From the NCBI GenBank assembly GCA_020054065.1, contig JAGVLX010000045.1, forward strand, positions 1-47,295: DNA of 47,295 bases. Reading direction: 5' to 3'. How positions within the stretch are numbered: the first letter of the stretch is position 1; the number at the start of each line of letters is the position of its first letter. The position numbers were made by a program, and so were the translations under genes. Of this stretch, positions 32,336 through 40,063 are shown piece by piece. Below the pieces are notes generated by a model. That model saw nothing but the letters and a program-made list of their open reading frames with translations, did not search any database and was not told the DNA's origin. The stretch is from Parachlamydiales bacterium. Lineage in GTDB: Bacteria > Chlamydiota > Chlamydiia > Chlamydiales > JAEYWL01.

Positions 32336-34195
32336 TCATCCTTGTGCGGGGCGAAGAACGTGTGTTTCGACGACAGGTTCGTGCTGCTTGACGGCAGACG
32401 GGGTGCTGATGATATTTTTGGCTCTTAAAATTGCCCGTTGGAGCGATTCATTCGGACGACGGTCATCCTGGATAAAAAGATTGTCTTTACCCATCTCATC
32501 CACTAAACCGGCATTGCATAAGATCTGCCACGTATTGTATGTCAACCCGCACGCCAGCAAATACCTTCCAGAATCTTTGAAATATTCATACAACTGCTGA
32601 ATGGCTAGGCAAGTTGTCGCATCAATGTCGCGAGCATTTTTCAAGCGCAGAATAAAGACACGGGTACTATCATCCTCTTCTGCAATCGATTTTAACGAAG
32701 TTTGAAACAAATCCGCCGCTCCAAAAAAGAGCTCCCCTTGCACATTGATCACACGAATCAGCTTTTGCTCTTGACGATGGGTTTGATCTAGCGATCCAAT
32801 CCGTCCCAATTCATCATAAGTGCATTCGACTAAATGCGGCATTGCAGCTTTCTTCAAATAGAGGGTAATCGAAATCAAGATCCCGGTATAGAAGGCTATG
32901 TCAAGGCTGAAGAATAAGCATGCTAACAAAGTGGCCAAAATCGCCATGCAATCTGACCGGGTGGCCTTTAAGCATAAGAAAAACTGTTTGGGGTTGACGA
33001 TGCGTACCGCCGAGACGAGCAACAGTGCCGACAATGATGCTAAAGGGGTTCGCGAGACAAAATATCCTAACGACACAACGATGGCCGCGACGAAGATTGC
33101 GCTGCTAATGGCTGCGATGCGGGTGCGGGCTCCGCTTTGATAATTCAAACTGCTCCGGATCGAACTGCCCGAACATAACAGTCCTCCCGTTAAGGCTGAA
33201 GCAAAATTACCTAATCCCAATCCTAAAATTTCCTGGTTCACTGCTAAGCGTTGGCCGGTGCTGGCTGCAATCGATTTAGCTACAGATGTCGCCTCAAGAA
33301 TACTTAAGAGAGCTATTGCAAATCCATACGGCAAAAGGTTGTTCATCAATCCAGTATTGAATGAGGGCAAGCGGAAACGGGGCAGCATAGCGTGGATTTC
33401 TCCCGCATCCCCAACTAATGTTACATTCCCGATTTGCCCTTCAGTATAGCGGCTTAACAACCCTGTTTCAGTATACGAGGAAAGTCCCAGCACATGCACG
33501 ATGAGCCCTGCAATCACAAGCATGATCGCCGGTGAAGGAATCCTGCCATTGATTTTTTTCAACGCGACTAAAATCGCCATGCTGCCTAAACCAATGATCA
33601 ATGTCGGTAAATGGGTTTCGGTCACGTGAAATAGAATGTAGAGTGATTTTTCATACAAGGAGAACAATCCTTGCGCAGGTGTCAGTCCTAAAAAGGTAAA
33701 TAATTGATTAATGACAATCGCCAGCGCAGTTCCCGCAAGATAGCCGACAATAACGGAGTGGCTGACAAATTGGAACATGCGTCCCAGTTTAAACATTGCC
33801 GCCGCTATCTGCATCACTGCGACCAACAAAGCTAACTGGGTCAAGATCTGAATGGCAATAATCTCCCGCTCAGGGCCGTCAATACCGCGATAATGCGTAA
33901 ATAAAACTTCTGAGGTGGCATAGAGAACGAGCAATGAGATGGCATTTGTAGGTCCCACAACTAGCTGGCTTGAAGACCCAAATAGGGCCGCAATCAAGGT
34001 GCCGAATACTGCAGCAAGCAATCCGCAACTTAAGGGCAGTCCTGCTACTAAAGAATAAGCCAATGCCTGGGGCACAGCTAATAAAGCCACGATCAAGCCT
34101 GCATACACATCGGCTTTAAAGGTCTCAATCGAGTAGCCTTCCAAATCCCGTTTAATGGGATCTAATGAAATCTCGTCGTGGGCTGAATAAACCAT
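32336..34195 (-). CDS. SulP-family anion transporter with STAS domain
   Basis: 619 residues. The membrane domain (about 25-440) contains the SulP signature near the N-terminus (YAGLIVALLAVPQALAYSLVAGLPL), VVGPTNAISLL, and LGLGNFASALTGGLLCSGSSIRSSLNYQSGARTR, with 10-14 membrane helices. A cytosolic STAS domain follows (about 465-580; KNARDIDATTCLAIQQL). SulP proteins carry sulfate, bicarbonate or dicarboxylates; the substrate cannot be told from sequence. The single gene stands alone on the minus strand, convergent with the YidD-like gene. Confidence 0.92.
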   Translation of the reverse strand: MVYSAHDEISLDPIKRDLEGYSIETFKADVYAGLIVALLAVPQALAYSLVAGLPLSCGLLAAVFGTLIAALFGSSSQLVVGPTNAISLLVLYATSEVLFTHYRGIDGPEREIIAIQILTQLALLVAVMQIAAAMFKLGRMFQFVSHSVIVGYLAGTALAIVINQLFTFLGLTPAQGLFSLYEKSLYILFHVTETHLPTLIIGLGSMAILVALKKINGRIPSPAIMLVIAGLIVHVLGLSSYTETGLLSRYTEGQIGNVTLVGDAGEIHAMLPRFRLPSFNTGLMNNLLPYGFAIALLSILEATSVAKSIAASTGQRLAVNQEILGLGLGNFASALTGGLLCSGSSIRSSLNYQSGARTRIAAISSAIFVAAIVVSLGYFVSRTPLASLSALLLVSAVRIVNPKQFFLCLKATRSDCMAILATLLACLFFSLDIAFYTGILISITLYLKKAAMPHLVECTYDELGRIGSLDQTHRQEQKLIRVINVQGELFFGAADLFQTSLKSIAEEDDSTRVFILRLKNARDIDATTCLAIQQLYEYFKDSGRYLLACGLTYNTWQILCNAGLVDEMGKDNLFIQDDRRPNESLQRAILRAKNIISTPSAVKQHEPVVETHVLRPAQG

Positions 34196-34326
34196 ACAGT
34201 CAAGTATACCGTGTCAGGTTAATAAAAATATATATTTTGATGTTCAGCTAATCTTAAATCTTATTTATTTTTAATGTTTTTTATATTAAAATTTCCATCA
34301 AATCTCAATAATTTACTAGGTATCCA

Positions 34327-35760
34327 ATGGCTAAACGCCCCAAGCTCGCTATCGTCGGTCGTCCTAACGTAGGGAAATCCGCACTTTTTAATAAAATCTG
34401 CCGTAAACGGATTGCCATTGTCGACGAAGCGGAGGGGATCACACGCGACCGACTCTATTCCGAAGCCGAAGTCTTTGGCTTCCCCTTTACTGTCATCGAT
34501 ACAGGTGGAATCGATCCACGCTCTAAAGCTGTCTTCAATCCTGAAGTGAAACGGCAAGCCGAGATTGCCATCGAAGAAGCCGACTCGATCATCATGGTCG
34601 TCGATTCGAAAAGCGGGATCACAACCCTAGATCAAGAACTCGCCCGCATTTTGCTGCGTACACAAAAACCAGTCTGCCTAGCCGTCAACAAAATCGACGA
34701 CATGGCACAAGATAATCGGATTTACGACTTTCAATCGCTTGGGATCACACGAATCGTTGGGGTTTCAGCAACCCATGGTTATCACATTGCAGAGCTGTTG
34801 GAAACAGCCTTTCAAGATTTTGACCGCAAACAGCTGATCGAAGAAGATACCGGCGCCATTAAAATCGCCATTGTCGGTCGTCCGAATGTCGGGAAATCAT
34901 CACTGATCAATTATCTCTTGAACGAAGAACGATGCATCGTAAGCCCGATTCCCGGGACAACGCGCGACAGCATCGACATCTCCTTTATTCACGAAGAAAC
35001 CTTATATACTCTCATCGATACAGCCGGAATTCGACGCAAACACTCCGAAAAAGAGGTTGTCGATAAGTTTGCAGCCATCCGGACCGAGAAAGCGATCGAA
35101 CGCGCCGACATTTGTTTGCTGATGCTTGACTCGCAGCAAGGAATAACCCGTGAAGAGAAAAAAATCGCCAACTTCATCGAACAAACCGGCAAAGGGTGCA
35201 TCATCTTGTTCAACAAATGGGACCTGGTCAAAGGGTTCCGGATGGAACACTGTTTGCAAGGGATTGAAGAGGAAGTCCCCTTCTTAAATTATTGCCCGAA
35301 GCTGATGATCTCCGCCAAAACGGGACGGAATATTGAAAAAATCTTCGATTTGATTAAAGAAGTGCATCAAAACTCTAAGCTGCGCATCTCCACCCACCAA
35401 CTTAACAAATTTATTGCAGATTCCCTGCAGCGCAATCATCCACCCATGCTGCAAGGGAAACGCCTGCGTATCTATTATATGACCCAAGTGGATACCCAGC
35501 CCATTACCTTTGTGATGTTTGTAAATTACCCAAATCTGATGGTGGAGTCGTATAAAAAATACCTCTACAACCGGTTTAGAGATCAATACGGTTTTACCGG
35601 AATTCCGATCATCTTTCGACTAAGGGGCAAGCAAAAGCCGACTGGTGAACGCACAAAAACGCATGCGCCTGAAGCCAGGGAATCTGAGGATCAAGAGGTT
35701 GAGGAGTTCGTCGTTGAAGACTTTGGGGACGAACCAGAAGTTAATGACCTCATCAAATAA
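34327..35760 (+). CDS. der: Ribosome biogenesis GTPase Der (EngA)
   Basis: 477 residues with two tandem GTPase domains, each with GRPNVGKS (residues about 11-18 and 183-190), switch motif DTGG and DTAG, and NKID / NKWD, then a C-terminal KH-like domain (to about 435) and an acidic tail (EDQEVEEFVVEDFGDE). Der acts in 50S subunit assembly. It is the only protein family with two such G domains, so the call is secure. No link with the neighbours. Confidence 0.98.
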   Translation: MAKRPKLAIVGRPNVGKSALFNKICRKRIAIVDEAEGITRDRLYSEAEVFGFPFTVIDTGGIDPRSKAVFNPEVKRQAEIAIEEADSIIMVVDSKSGITTLDQELARILLRTQKPVCLAVNKIDDMAQDNRIYDFQSLGITRIVGVSATHGYHIAELLETAFQDFDRKQLIEEDTGAIKIAIVGRPNVGKSSLINYLLNEERCIVSPIPGTTRDSIDISFIHEETLYTLIDTAGIRRKHSEKEVVDKFAAIRTEKAIERADICLLMLDSQQGITREEKKIANFIEQTGKGCIILFNKWDLVKGFRMEHCLQGIEEEVPFLNYCPKLMISAKTGRNIEKIFDLIKEVHQNSKLRISTHQLNKFIADSLQRNHPPMLQGKRLRIYYMTQVDTQPITFVMFVNYPNLMVESYKKYLYNRFRDQYGFTGIPIIFRLRGKQKPTGERTKTHAPEARESEDQEVEEFVVEDFGDEPEVNDLIK

Positions 35761-35808
35761 TCATAAATTATTGTATTTACGTAGTTTACGAGAAAAAAAA
35801 CTCCTGTA

Positions 35809-35837
35809 TTGAATCTTAAAGAAATTATTTATATAAT
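35809..35837 (+). promoter_or_regulatory. Sigma-70-type promoter of the PEP-CTERM protein gene
   Basis: TTGAAT (35809-35814), a 17-base spacer, TATAAT (35832-35837), followed by TAATTTTAAGA as at the promoter at 4188-4216. A very good housekeeping-type match. Confidence 0.8.
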
Positions 35838-35848
35838 TAATTTTAAGA

Positions 35849-35875
35849 CAGGGTAAGGTTACCCTGATTTTTTTT
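35849..35875 (+). terminator. Terminator-like hairpin between promoter and PEP-CTERM gene
   Basis: CAGGGTAA (35849-35856) and TTACCCTG (35859-35866) form a perfect palindrome followed by A and eight T. It starts about 12 bases after the promoter's -10 box, so RNA from that promoter would meet it at once. It can also end der transcripts. Confidence 0.7.
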
Positions 35876-35911
35876 CATTTCATTAATTAATAATAAATCC
35901 AGGAGTTGTGT

Positions 35912-36946
35912 ATGCGGACTCTAAGACATCTGCTTTTTGGCTTCCTCCTCACTCTTAGCATTCCCCTCGCTGCGACCAATCCTTGGGATTTTAACGTTTA
36001 CACACTTCAAAACATCGGAACCCAACAAAATCCCTATGGTTCTGATTTTCAGGGTATTGCAGGATCAGGTGGAGACGACTACTTCAGCGGATTTAGCTTA
36101 AACGCCTTAACGGGACCGTTCGTGTATTCGTTATATTCCGGAGGAAACGTCAATTTCCAAAATGGTTCTATCTCGAACGGCGGGATTGAAGCCCTAGGCA
36201 ATGTGACTGTCAATTCAGCCTCGGTCTCAGGCAATATCCATGGGGGCGGCAATTTATTTGGAAATAGCGGATCGATTAACGGATCCGTGATTTTAGGCGG
36301 GCAGAATTTCAAAGGGCCCAGTCTGAGTGTCAGCGGGCCGATTCAAACGAATGTTCCTTTTGTTCCTAGCTTAGATTTGTTATCTGTTTCAAACTTCTTT
36401 GCCAGCGCCAGCCAAACCTGGGGCGGCCTCGCACCCACGGCGACGTGGAATAATGTCTATGGACAAATCGTGGTCAGCAATCTGAGCTCCGGCAAGAACG
36501 TTGTGAATTTATCGCTCAGCGATCTAAACAGTGCTTGGGGGATTGCGTTGAATGGTCCTAGCGATGCTTATGTGATTATCAATATTCTAGACGCAGCGGT
36601 AAATAATGCCCTGATCCACGATATTACATTTAATTTATCGGGCGGCCTCACAAAAGATGGTGTGCTCTATAACCTGCCTAATGCGGAGTCTTTACTCTTA
36701 AGCGGCGGGCAATACCTGAGCATCTTAGCGCCCTTTGCTGATGTGACCCACAATCCGGGATTGGTCACAGGGAACTTAGTGGCCGAAAACCTCTATGGCA
36801 GCGGACAGGTGAATTTGGGAAGCTTTATTGGATTCAAGGATTACCATGTAGGGGTTCCTGAACCCTCGACCTATCTGATCCTCGGCAGCTTGTTAGGAGG
36901 TGTCATGTTCCTAGCCTACAGACGCCGCAAGCACGCCCACGCTTAA
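35912..36946 (+). CDS. PEP-CTERM sorting-signal surface protein with choice-of-anchor A-like domain
   Basis: ATG 35912 has AGGAG 6 bases upstream and gives 344 residues. A signal peptide ends near residue 22 (RHLLFGFLLTLSIPLAATNP). The body is Gly/Asn/Ser rich with short beta-helix-like repeats (NGGIEALGNVTVNSASVSGN) as in choice-of-anchor A domains. The C-terminus reads VPEPSTYLILGSLLGG, then a hydrophobic stretch and YRRRK: the PEP motif, membrane segment and basic tail recognised by exosortase. I see no exosortase gene in this window. The family is common in Planctomycetes, Verrucomicrobia and Proteobacteria; its presence in a chlamydia is notable. Confidence 0.88.
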   Translation: MRTLRHLLFGFLLTLSIPLAATNPWDFNVYTLQNIGTQQNPYGSDFQGIAGSGGDDYFSGFSLNALTGPFVYSLYSGGNVNFQNGSISNGGIEALGNVTVNSASVSGNIHGGGNLFGNSGSINGSVILGGQNFKGPSLSVSGPIQTNVPFVPSLDLLSVSNFFASASQTWGGLAPTATWNNVYGQIVVSNLSSGKNVVNLSLSDLNSAWGIALNGPSDAYVIINILDAAVNNALIHDITFNLSGGLTKDGVLYNLPNAESLLLSGGQYLSILAPFADVTHNPGLVTGNLVAENLYGSGQVNLGSFIGFKDYHVGVPEPSTYLILGSLLGGVMFLAYRRRKHAHA

Positions 36947-36958
36947 GACCTTTTCATC

Positions 36959-36988
36959 AAGCCTGATTGCCCTGCAATCAGGCTTTTC
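36959..36988 (+). terminator. Intrinsic terminator of the PEP-CTERM gene
   Basis: AAGCCTGATTGC (36959-36970) pairs perfectly with GCAATCAGGCTT (36974-36985), loop CCT, with a TTTT run overlapping its end. Confidence 0.93.
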
Positions 36989-36990
36989 TA

Positions 36991-37019
36991 TTGATTTCTA
37001 TGATCTTTCCAGGTATACT
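36991..37019 (+). promoter_or_regulatory. Sigma-70-type promoter of the brnQ leader
   Basis: TTGATT (36991-36996), a 17-base spacer and TATACT (37014-37019), placed directly after the upstream terminator. Transcription would start near 37026, about 245 bases before the brnQ start codon. Confidence 0.78.
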
Positions 37020-37041
37020 AGGTTAAACATTACGGAAACCC

Positions 37042-37155
37042 ATGTTTAATCAAGTTTCATACAGTTTGATGCATGAAGAGAACCGGGCACACATCTGCCT
37101 GAATGGTTCCCTCCTTTCCGTCGTCGCTGTCGTCGTCGTGCGCAACGCGCACTAA
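37042..37155 (+). CDS. Putative brnQ leader peptide (37 aa, valine-rich)
   Basis: A short open frame 16 bases after the predicted transcription start. Its end reads SLLSVVAVVVVRNAH: six Val in seven consecutive codons (37120-37140) after two Leu. This is the composition of attenuator leader peptides that sense branched-chain amino acids (compare E. coli ilvL, ilvB, leuL), and the next gene is the branched-chain amino acid transporter BrnQ. The ribosome binding site is weak (GGAAA, 3 bases from ATG). Translation is inferred, not shown. Confidence 0.6.
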   Translation: MFNQVSYSLMHEENRAHICLNGSLLSVVAVVVVRNAH

Positions 37156-37257
37156 CCTTATTTTCCCGCTTACATTTTACGTTCTAACAAAAGCCAAAAA
37201 AGTTTCATCCATGGCTTCATGATTGACCACAGAGGTGGTTTTGTAAACAGACGACAG
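37072..37257 (+). promoter_or_regulatory. Candidate attenuator structures of the brnQ leader
   Basis: Seen by complementarity: a hairpin GTGCGC/GCGCAC (37138-37152) on the last Val codon to the codon before the stop; AAGCCA/TGGCTT (37191-37196, 37212-37217); a terminator-like ACCAC/GTGGT (37226-37230, 37235-37239) followed by TTT; CATGAAG (37072-37078) with CTTCATG (37215-37221), which excludes the second hairpin; and CTGTCGTC within the Val codons (37127-37134) with GACGACAG (37250-37257) just upstream of the brnQ ribosome binding site. A ribosome stalled on Val codons would block the last pairing. Confidence 0.55.
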
Positions 37258-37270
37258 TCATTAGGTTCAT

Positions 37271-38428
37271 ATGATTAAAAAGTTATATCAGTCAGAAACG
37301 TTAGCCATCGGGTTAGCGCTCTTTTCCATGTTCTTTGGAGCGGGAAACATCATTTTTCCCCTAGCCGTAGGACAGTATGCCGGCGATAAAAATCTGTACG
37401 CCATGATGGGGTTGATCTTAACCGCAGCCATCATGCCTATCGCCGGAGTCATCGCGATGATTCTCTTTGAAGGGGACTACCGCCGCTTTTTTGGGCGCTT
37501 AGGACACATGCCAGGCTTCCTCCTCGCCTTGACTGTCATTACCCTGCTCGGGCCCCTTGGTTCCACGCCGCGGTGCATCGCGCTCACCTATACCACCCTT
37601 TCGACAGCCTTTCTCTCGATGCCGATGCCTCTTTTTAGCGCATTGGCGTGCGGCGTGATTTTTTTGTTTACCATCAAGAAAAATTACATCTTAACCTTGC
37701 TCGGCTGGGTGTTAACTCCGGTGTTGCTTGCTTCCCTGATCGCCATTATTTTGACCGGACTTGCAACGCCGCATGAAATTTCCAAGATCGATGAAGCGAA
37801 TCTCAACTTATTTCTGCATGGATTGAAAGAGGGCTATAACACCATGGATCTGCTGGCGGCGTTTTTCTTCTCCTCCACAATCCTGACCATTTTAAAGCTG
37901 CGCTCACAAGATCCTGCCGCAGGCACCCATTTGAACATTGCCTATAAAGCTAGTGTAGTCGGCGCTATTTTGCTAGGGCTGGTTTACATCGGGTTTAGCT
38001 ATCTTGCAGCCTTTCACGGCCAAGATTTGGCGATTAACGGAAAAGACGAGCTCTTAGCCGCGATTACGCTTAAAATCGCTGGATCGCATGCTGGATTACT
38101 GGTATGCATTGCCATTTCATTCGCGTGCTTAACGACAGCGATCGCGCTGATTTCCGCCTATAGTGATTTTATGCAGACGGAGGTATTGAGAAACAAGATT
38201 CGGTACGAGTATGTATTGATCGGATCGCTGCTGGCAACCTATCTTGTTTCGATCTTTGAATTCAGTGGCATCTCAGCTTTCTTAGGTCCGGTTTTAGAGA
38301 TCAGTTATCCTGGCTTGATCGTGTTGACCTTTTTGAACATCGCAAACCGGTTGACCGGATTGAAGCTATTGAAGCTGCCGGTCTTCGCGACATTTATCGG
38401 GTCTGCCTGGGTGTATTTTTATTATTAA
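37271..38428 (+). CDS. brnQ: Branched-chain amino acid transporter BrnQ (LIVCS family)
   Basis: 385 residues, about 11-12 membrane helices. The N-terminus (LAIGLALFSMFFGAGNIIFPL) is the signature of the LIVCS family, sodium-coupled importers of Leu, Ile and Val; GLILTAAIMPIAGV and TTAIALISAYSDF also fit. Length is slightly under the usual 430. TTAGG is five bases before ATG. Chlamydiae cannot make branched-chain amino acids and depend on import, so control by amino acid supply would make sense. See the leader upstream. Confidence 0.93.
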   Translation: MIKKLYQSETLAIGLALFSMFFGAGNIIFPLAVGQYAGDKNLYAMMGLILTAAIMPIAGVIAMILFEGDYRRFFGRLGHMPGFLLALTVITLLGPLGSTPRCIALTYTTLSTAFLSMPMPLFSALACGVIFLFTIKKNYILTLLGWVLTPVLLASLIAIILTGLATPHEISKIDEANLNLFLHGLKEGYNTMDLLAAFFFSSTILTILKLRSQDPAAGTHLNIAYKASVVGAILLGLVYIGFSYLAAFHGQDLAINGKDELLAAITLKIAGSHAGLLVCIAISFACLTTAIALISAYSDFMQTEVLRNKIRYEYVLIGSLLATYLVSIFEFSGISAFLGPVLEISYPGLIVLTFLNIANRLTGLKLLKLPVFATFIGSAWVYFYY

Positions 38429-38466
38429 CAGGACAAACATGACAAAAATCGTCCTGAATGTCCTGT

Positions 38467-39297
38467 TTACCTCTCGCTGGCTTCTTTGTCGGAAAGCCAC
38501 TCCCCTTCATCAAGGAGGTGTTTAGCTTGCGCGTTTGCAACCTTGTGGTCATAGGTGGAAGGCAACAACTCCACTTCGCGATAGTGATAAGCCGTGACAG
38601 GAATTCCTAATGCAGTCATGGCAGCATCAACCGATTGCACCATTTTTAACTGATCGTCAAGGAAGACCACCTCAGAGGGATGCCAATCGATTTTTTCTAA
38701 AAAAGCCTGCAACACTTCTCCCTTTGGATGGGCAGCCGAAGCTAAGATGCCTTTATAAAAGCGAGGCTTGGAATCTTTTTGATTGAGCTCCAAAAAATCT
38801 AGCTGAGGAATCTCAGGAAAGGAATAGGAGAAATCAAATCCTAGTCTGGCAAGTTCATCATAACGCCAAACTTCCATGCTAGGAATCGCGCCGTATTCGC
38901 CTCCATGCATCGCGGTTAACGCAATGGATCGAATCCCGCCTTGATGGAGTTCGCACAAAATAGCGGGCGAGTCCGGATTAACCAGCTTAACCTGGCGTTT
39001 TTGCAGCACTTTGCTGGAGATGTAATTAAATACCCACTTTTTCTTTAAGGGCACATCAGGATTTTGGCTCATCTCTCTAAGCCATTCGTTTTTCTTATTT
39101 TCATTTGCTGGCTGAAGAATCGCATCGGTGGGAATGTATAACGTCGCATCCACATCCACAACCACGAGGGCATTGCTATTGAGTTTTTGCACATGGGCTT
39201 GGAAGGGTTTTAGGTTATTAATTTCAACAATCGTTCCCCACCCGAACGGAGTGGACAGACAAAAAATAAATAAAAAAATACGAATGATTAAAAACAT
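38467..39297 (-). CDS. DUF2608 family secreted HAD-like protein
   Basis: The start at 39297 (276 residues) is preferred because AAGG lies 8 bases upstream and the protein then begins with a clean signal peptide (MFLIIRIFLFIFCLSTPFG). The HAD-type nucleophile motif is DVDATLY; later VVFLDDQLKMVQSV supplies the second acidic motif and LTAMHGG the Thr motif. DUF2608 proteins occur in chlamydiae and Legionella and are of unknown substrate. Downstream of comF in the same direction, 58 bases apart, probably the last gene of the unit. Confidence 0.82.
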   Translation of the reverse strand: MFLIIRIFLFIFCLSTPFGWGTIVEINNLKPFQAHVQKLNSNALVVVDVDATLYIPTDAILQPANENKKNEWLREMSQNPDVPLKKKWVFNYISSKVLQKRQVKLVNPDSPAILCELHQGGIRSIALTAMHGGEYGAIPSMEVWRYDELARLGFDFSYSFPEIPQLDFLELNQKDSKPRFYKGILASAAHPKGEVLQAFLEKIDWHPSEVVFLDDQLKMVQSVDAAMTALGIPVTAYHYREVELLPSTYDHKVANAQAKHLLDEGEWLSDKEASER

Positions 39298-39355
39298 TTT
39301 TAAAACCTTTTTAAGAACATTATACACGCCATCATTTTTAAAAACGACCAACGTT

Positions 39356-40063
39356 CTACGCTTTGCAAACCGTCATGGCATAAATGTCGCGCGGTGCCCC
39401 ATGTGCAAGCACCCCTGCACATTGACGCAGGGTCGCGCCAGTTGTCATCACATCATCCACCAATAAAAGGGTTTTATCGTGCAAAACCTCCGGATCGTTC
39501 AAATAAAACCGGTTGCTATTTAACCGATGGCGCTGTTCATGGCTCAAACCCGCCTGGCTGTAGTCACCTGATTGACGCCGCAGCACGTCTGTGAATGGAC
39601 GGTTCAACACCGCACTTAACTGTTCAGCCAATAATCGGCTTTGATTATATCCTCGGTCTAGCCAATGGGAAAACGACTGCGGCACCGGGATAATCAAGTC
39701 TGGCAAAGGCCACTCCAATTTAACCAGCTGAACCAGCAAAAATGCTGCCAACCCCTTAGCCAAATAAGGCTTTTGACCATACTTCATCTGACGAACAAGC
39801 GTGGCTGCCGGACCTAAATACGCTAACGCGGCTGCCGCCTTCACAGGACAGGTTCGATACGCACAGTGCACACAGTGGGTCGCGGAGACTAAATCGCCAG
39901 CCGCAAAGCATTGGACGCACCTTCCCTCCGCTTCCAGGAGTTCAAGCAAGTGCGTGCATGGATCGCACAAATACACATCCGGTTGCTCTATAGGGTCACC
40001 GCAATGCAGACAGGACGCCGGATAAATCAGGTTGAAGAAAGAACGTTTGAATGCGTAAAACAT
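39356..40063 (-). CDS. comF: ComF family phosphoribosyltransferase-like protein
   Basis: 235 residues. The N-terminal zinc-finger-like part has CxxC pairs (CLHCGDP, CDPC, CVQC, CVHC); the C-terminal phosphoribosyltransferase fold has the PRPP loop LLLVDDVMTTGATL near residue 197-210. ComF/GntX proteins are linked to DNA uptake or cofactor use in other bacteria; the role in chlamydiae is unknown. Its ATG follows directly on the TAA of the upstream gene with no base between, so its translation is likely coupled. Confidence 0.9.
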   Translation of the reverse strand: MFYAFKRSFFNLIYPASCLHCGDPIEQPDVYLCDPCTHLLELLEAEGRCVQCFAAGDLVSATHCVHCAYRTCPVKAAAALAYLGPAATLVRQMKYGQKPYLAKGLAAFLLVQLVKLEWPLPDLIIPVPQSFSHWLDRGYNQSRLLAEQLSAVLNRPFTDVLRRQSGDYSQAGLSHEQRHRLNSNRFYLNDPEVLHDKTLLLVDDVMTTGATLRQCAGVLAHGAPRDIYAMTVCKA

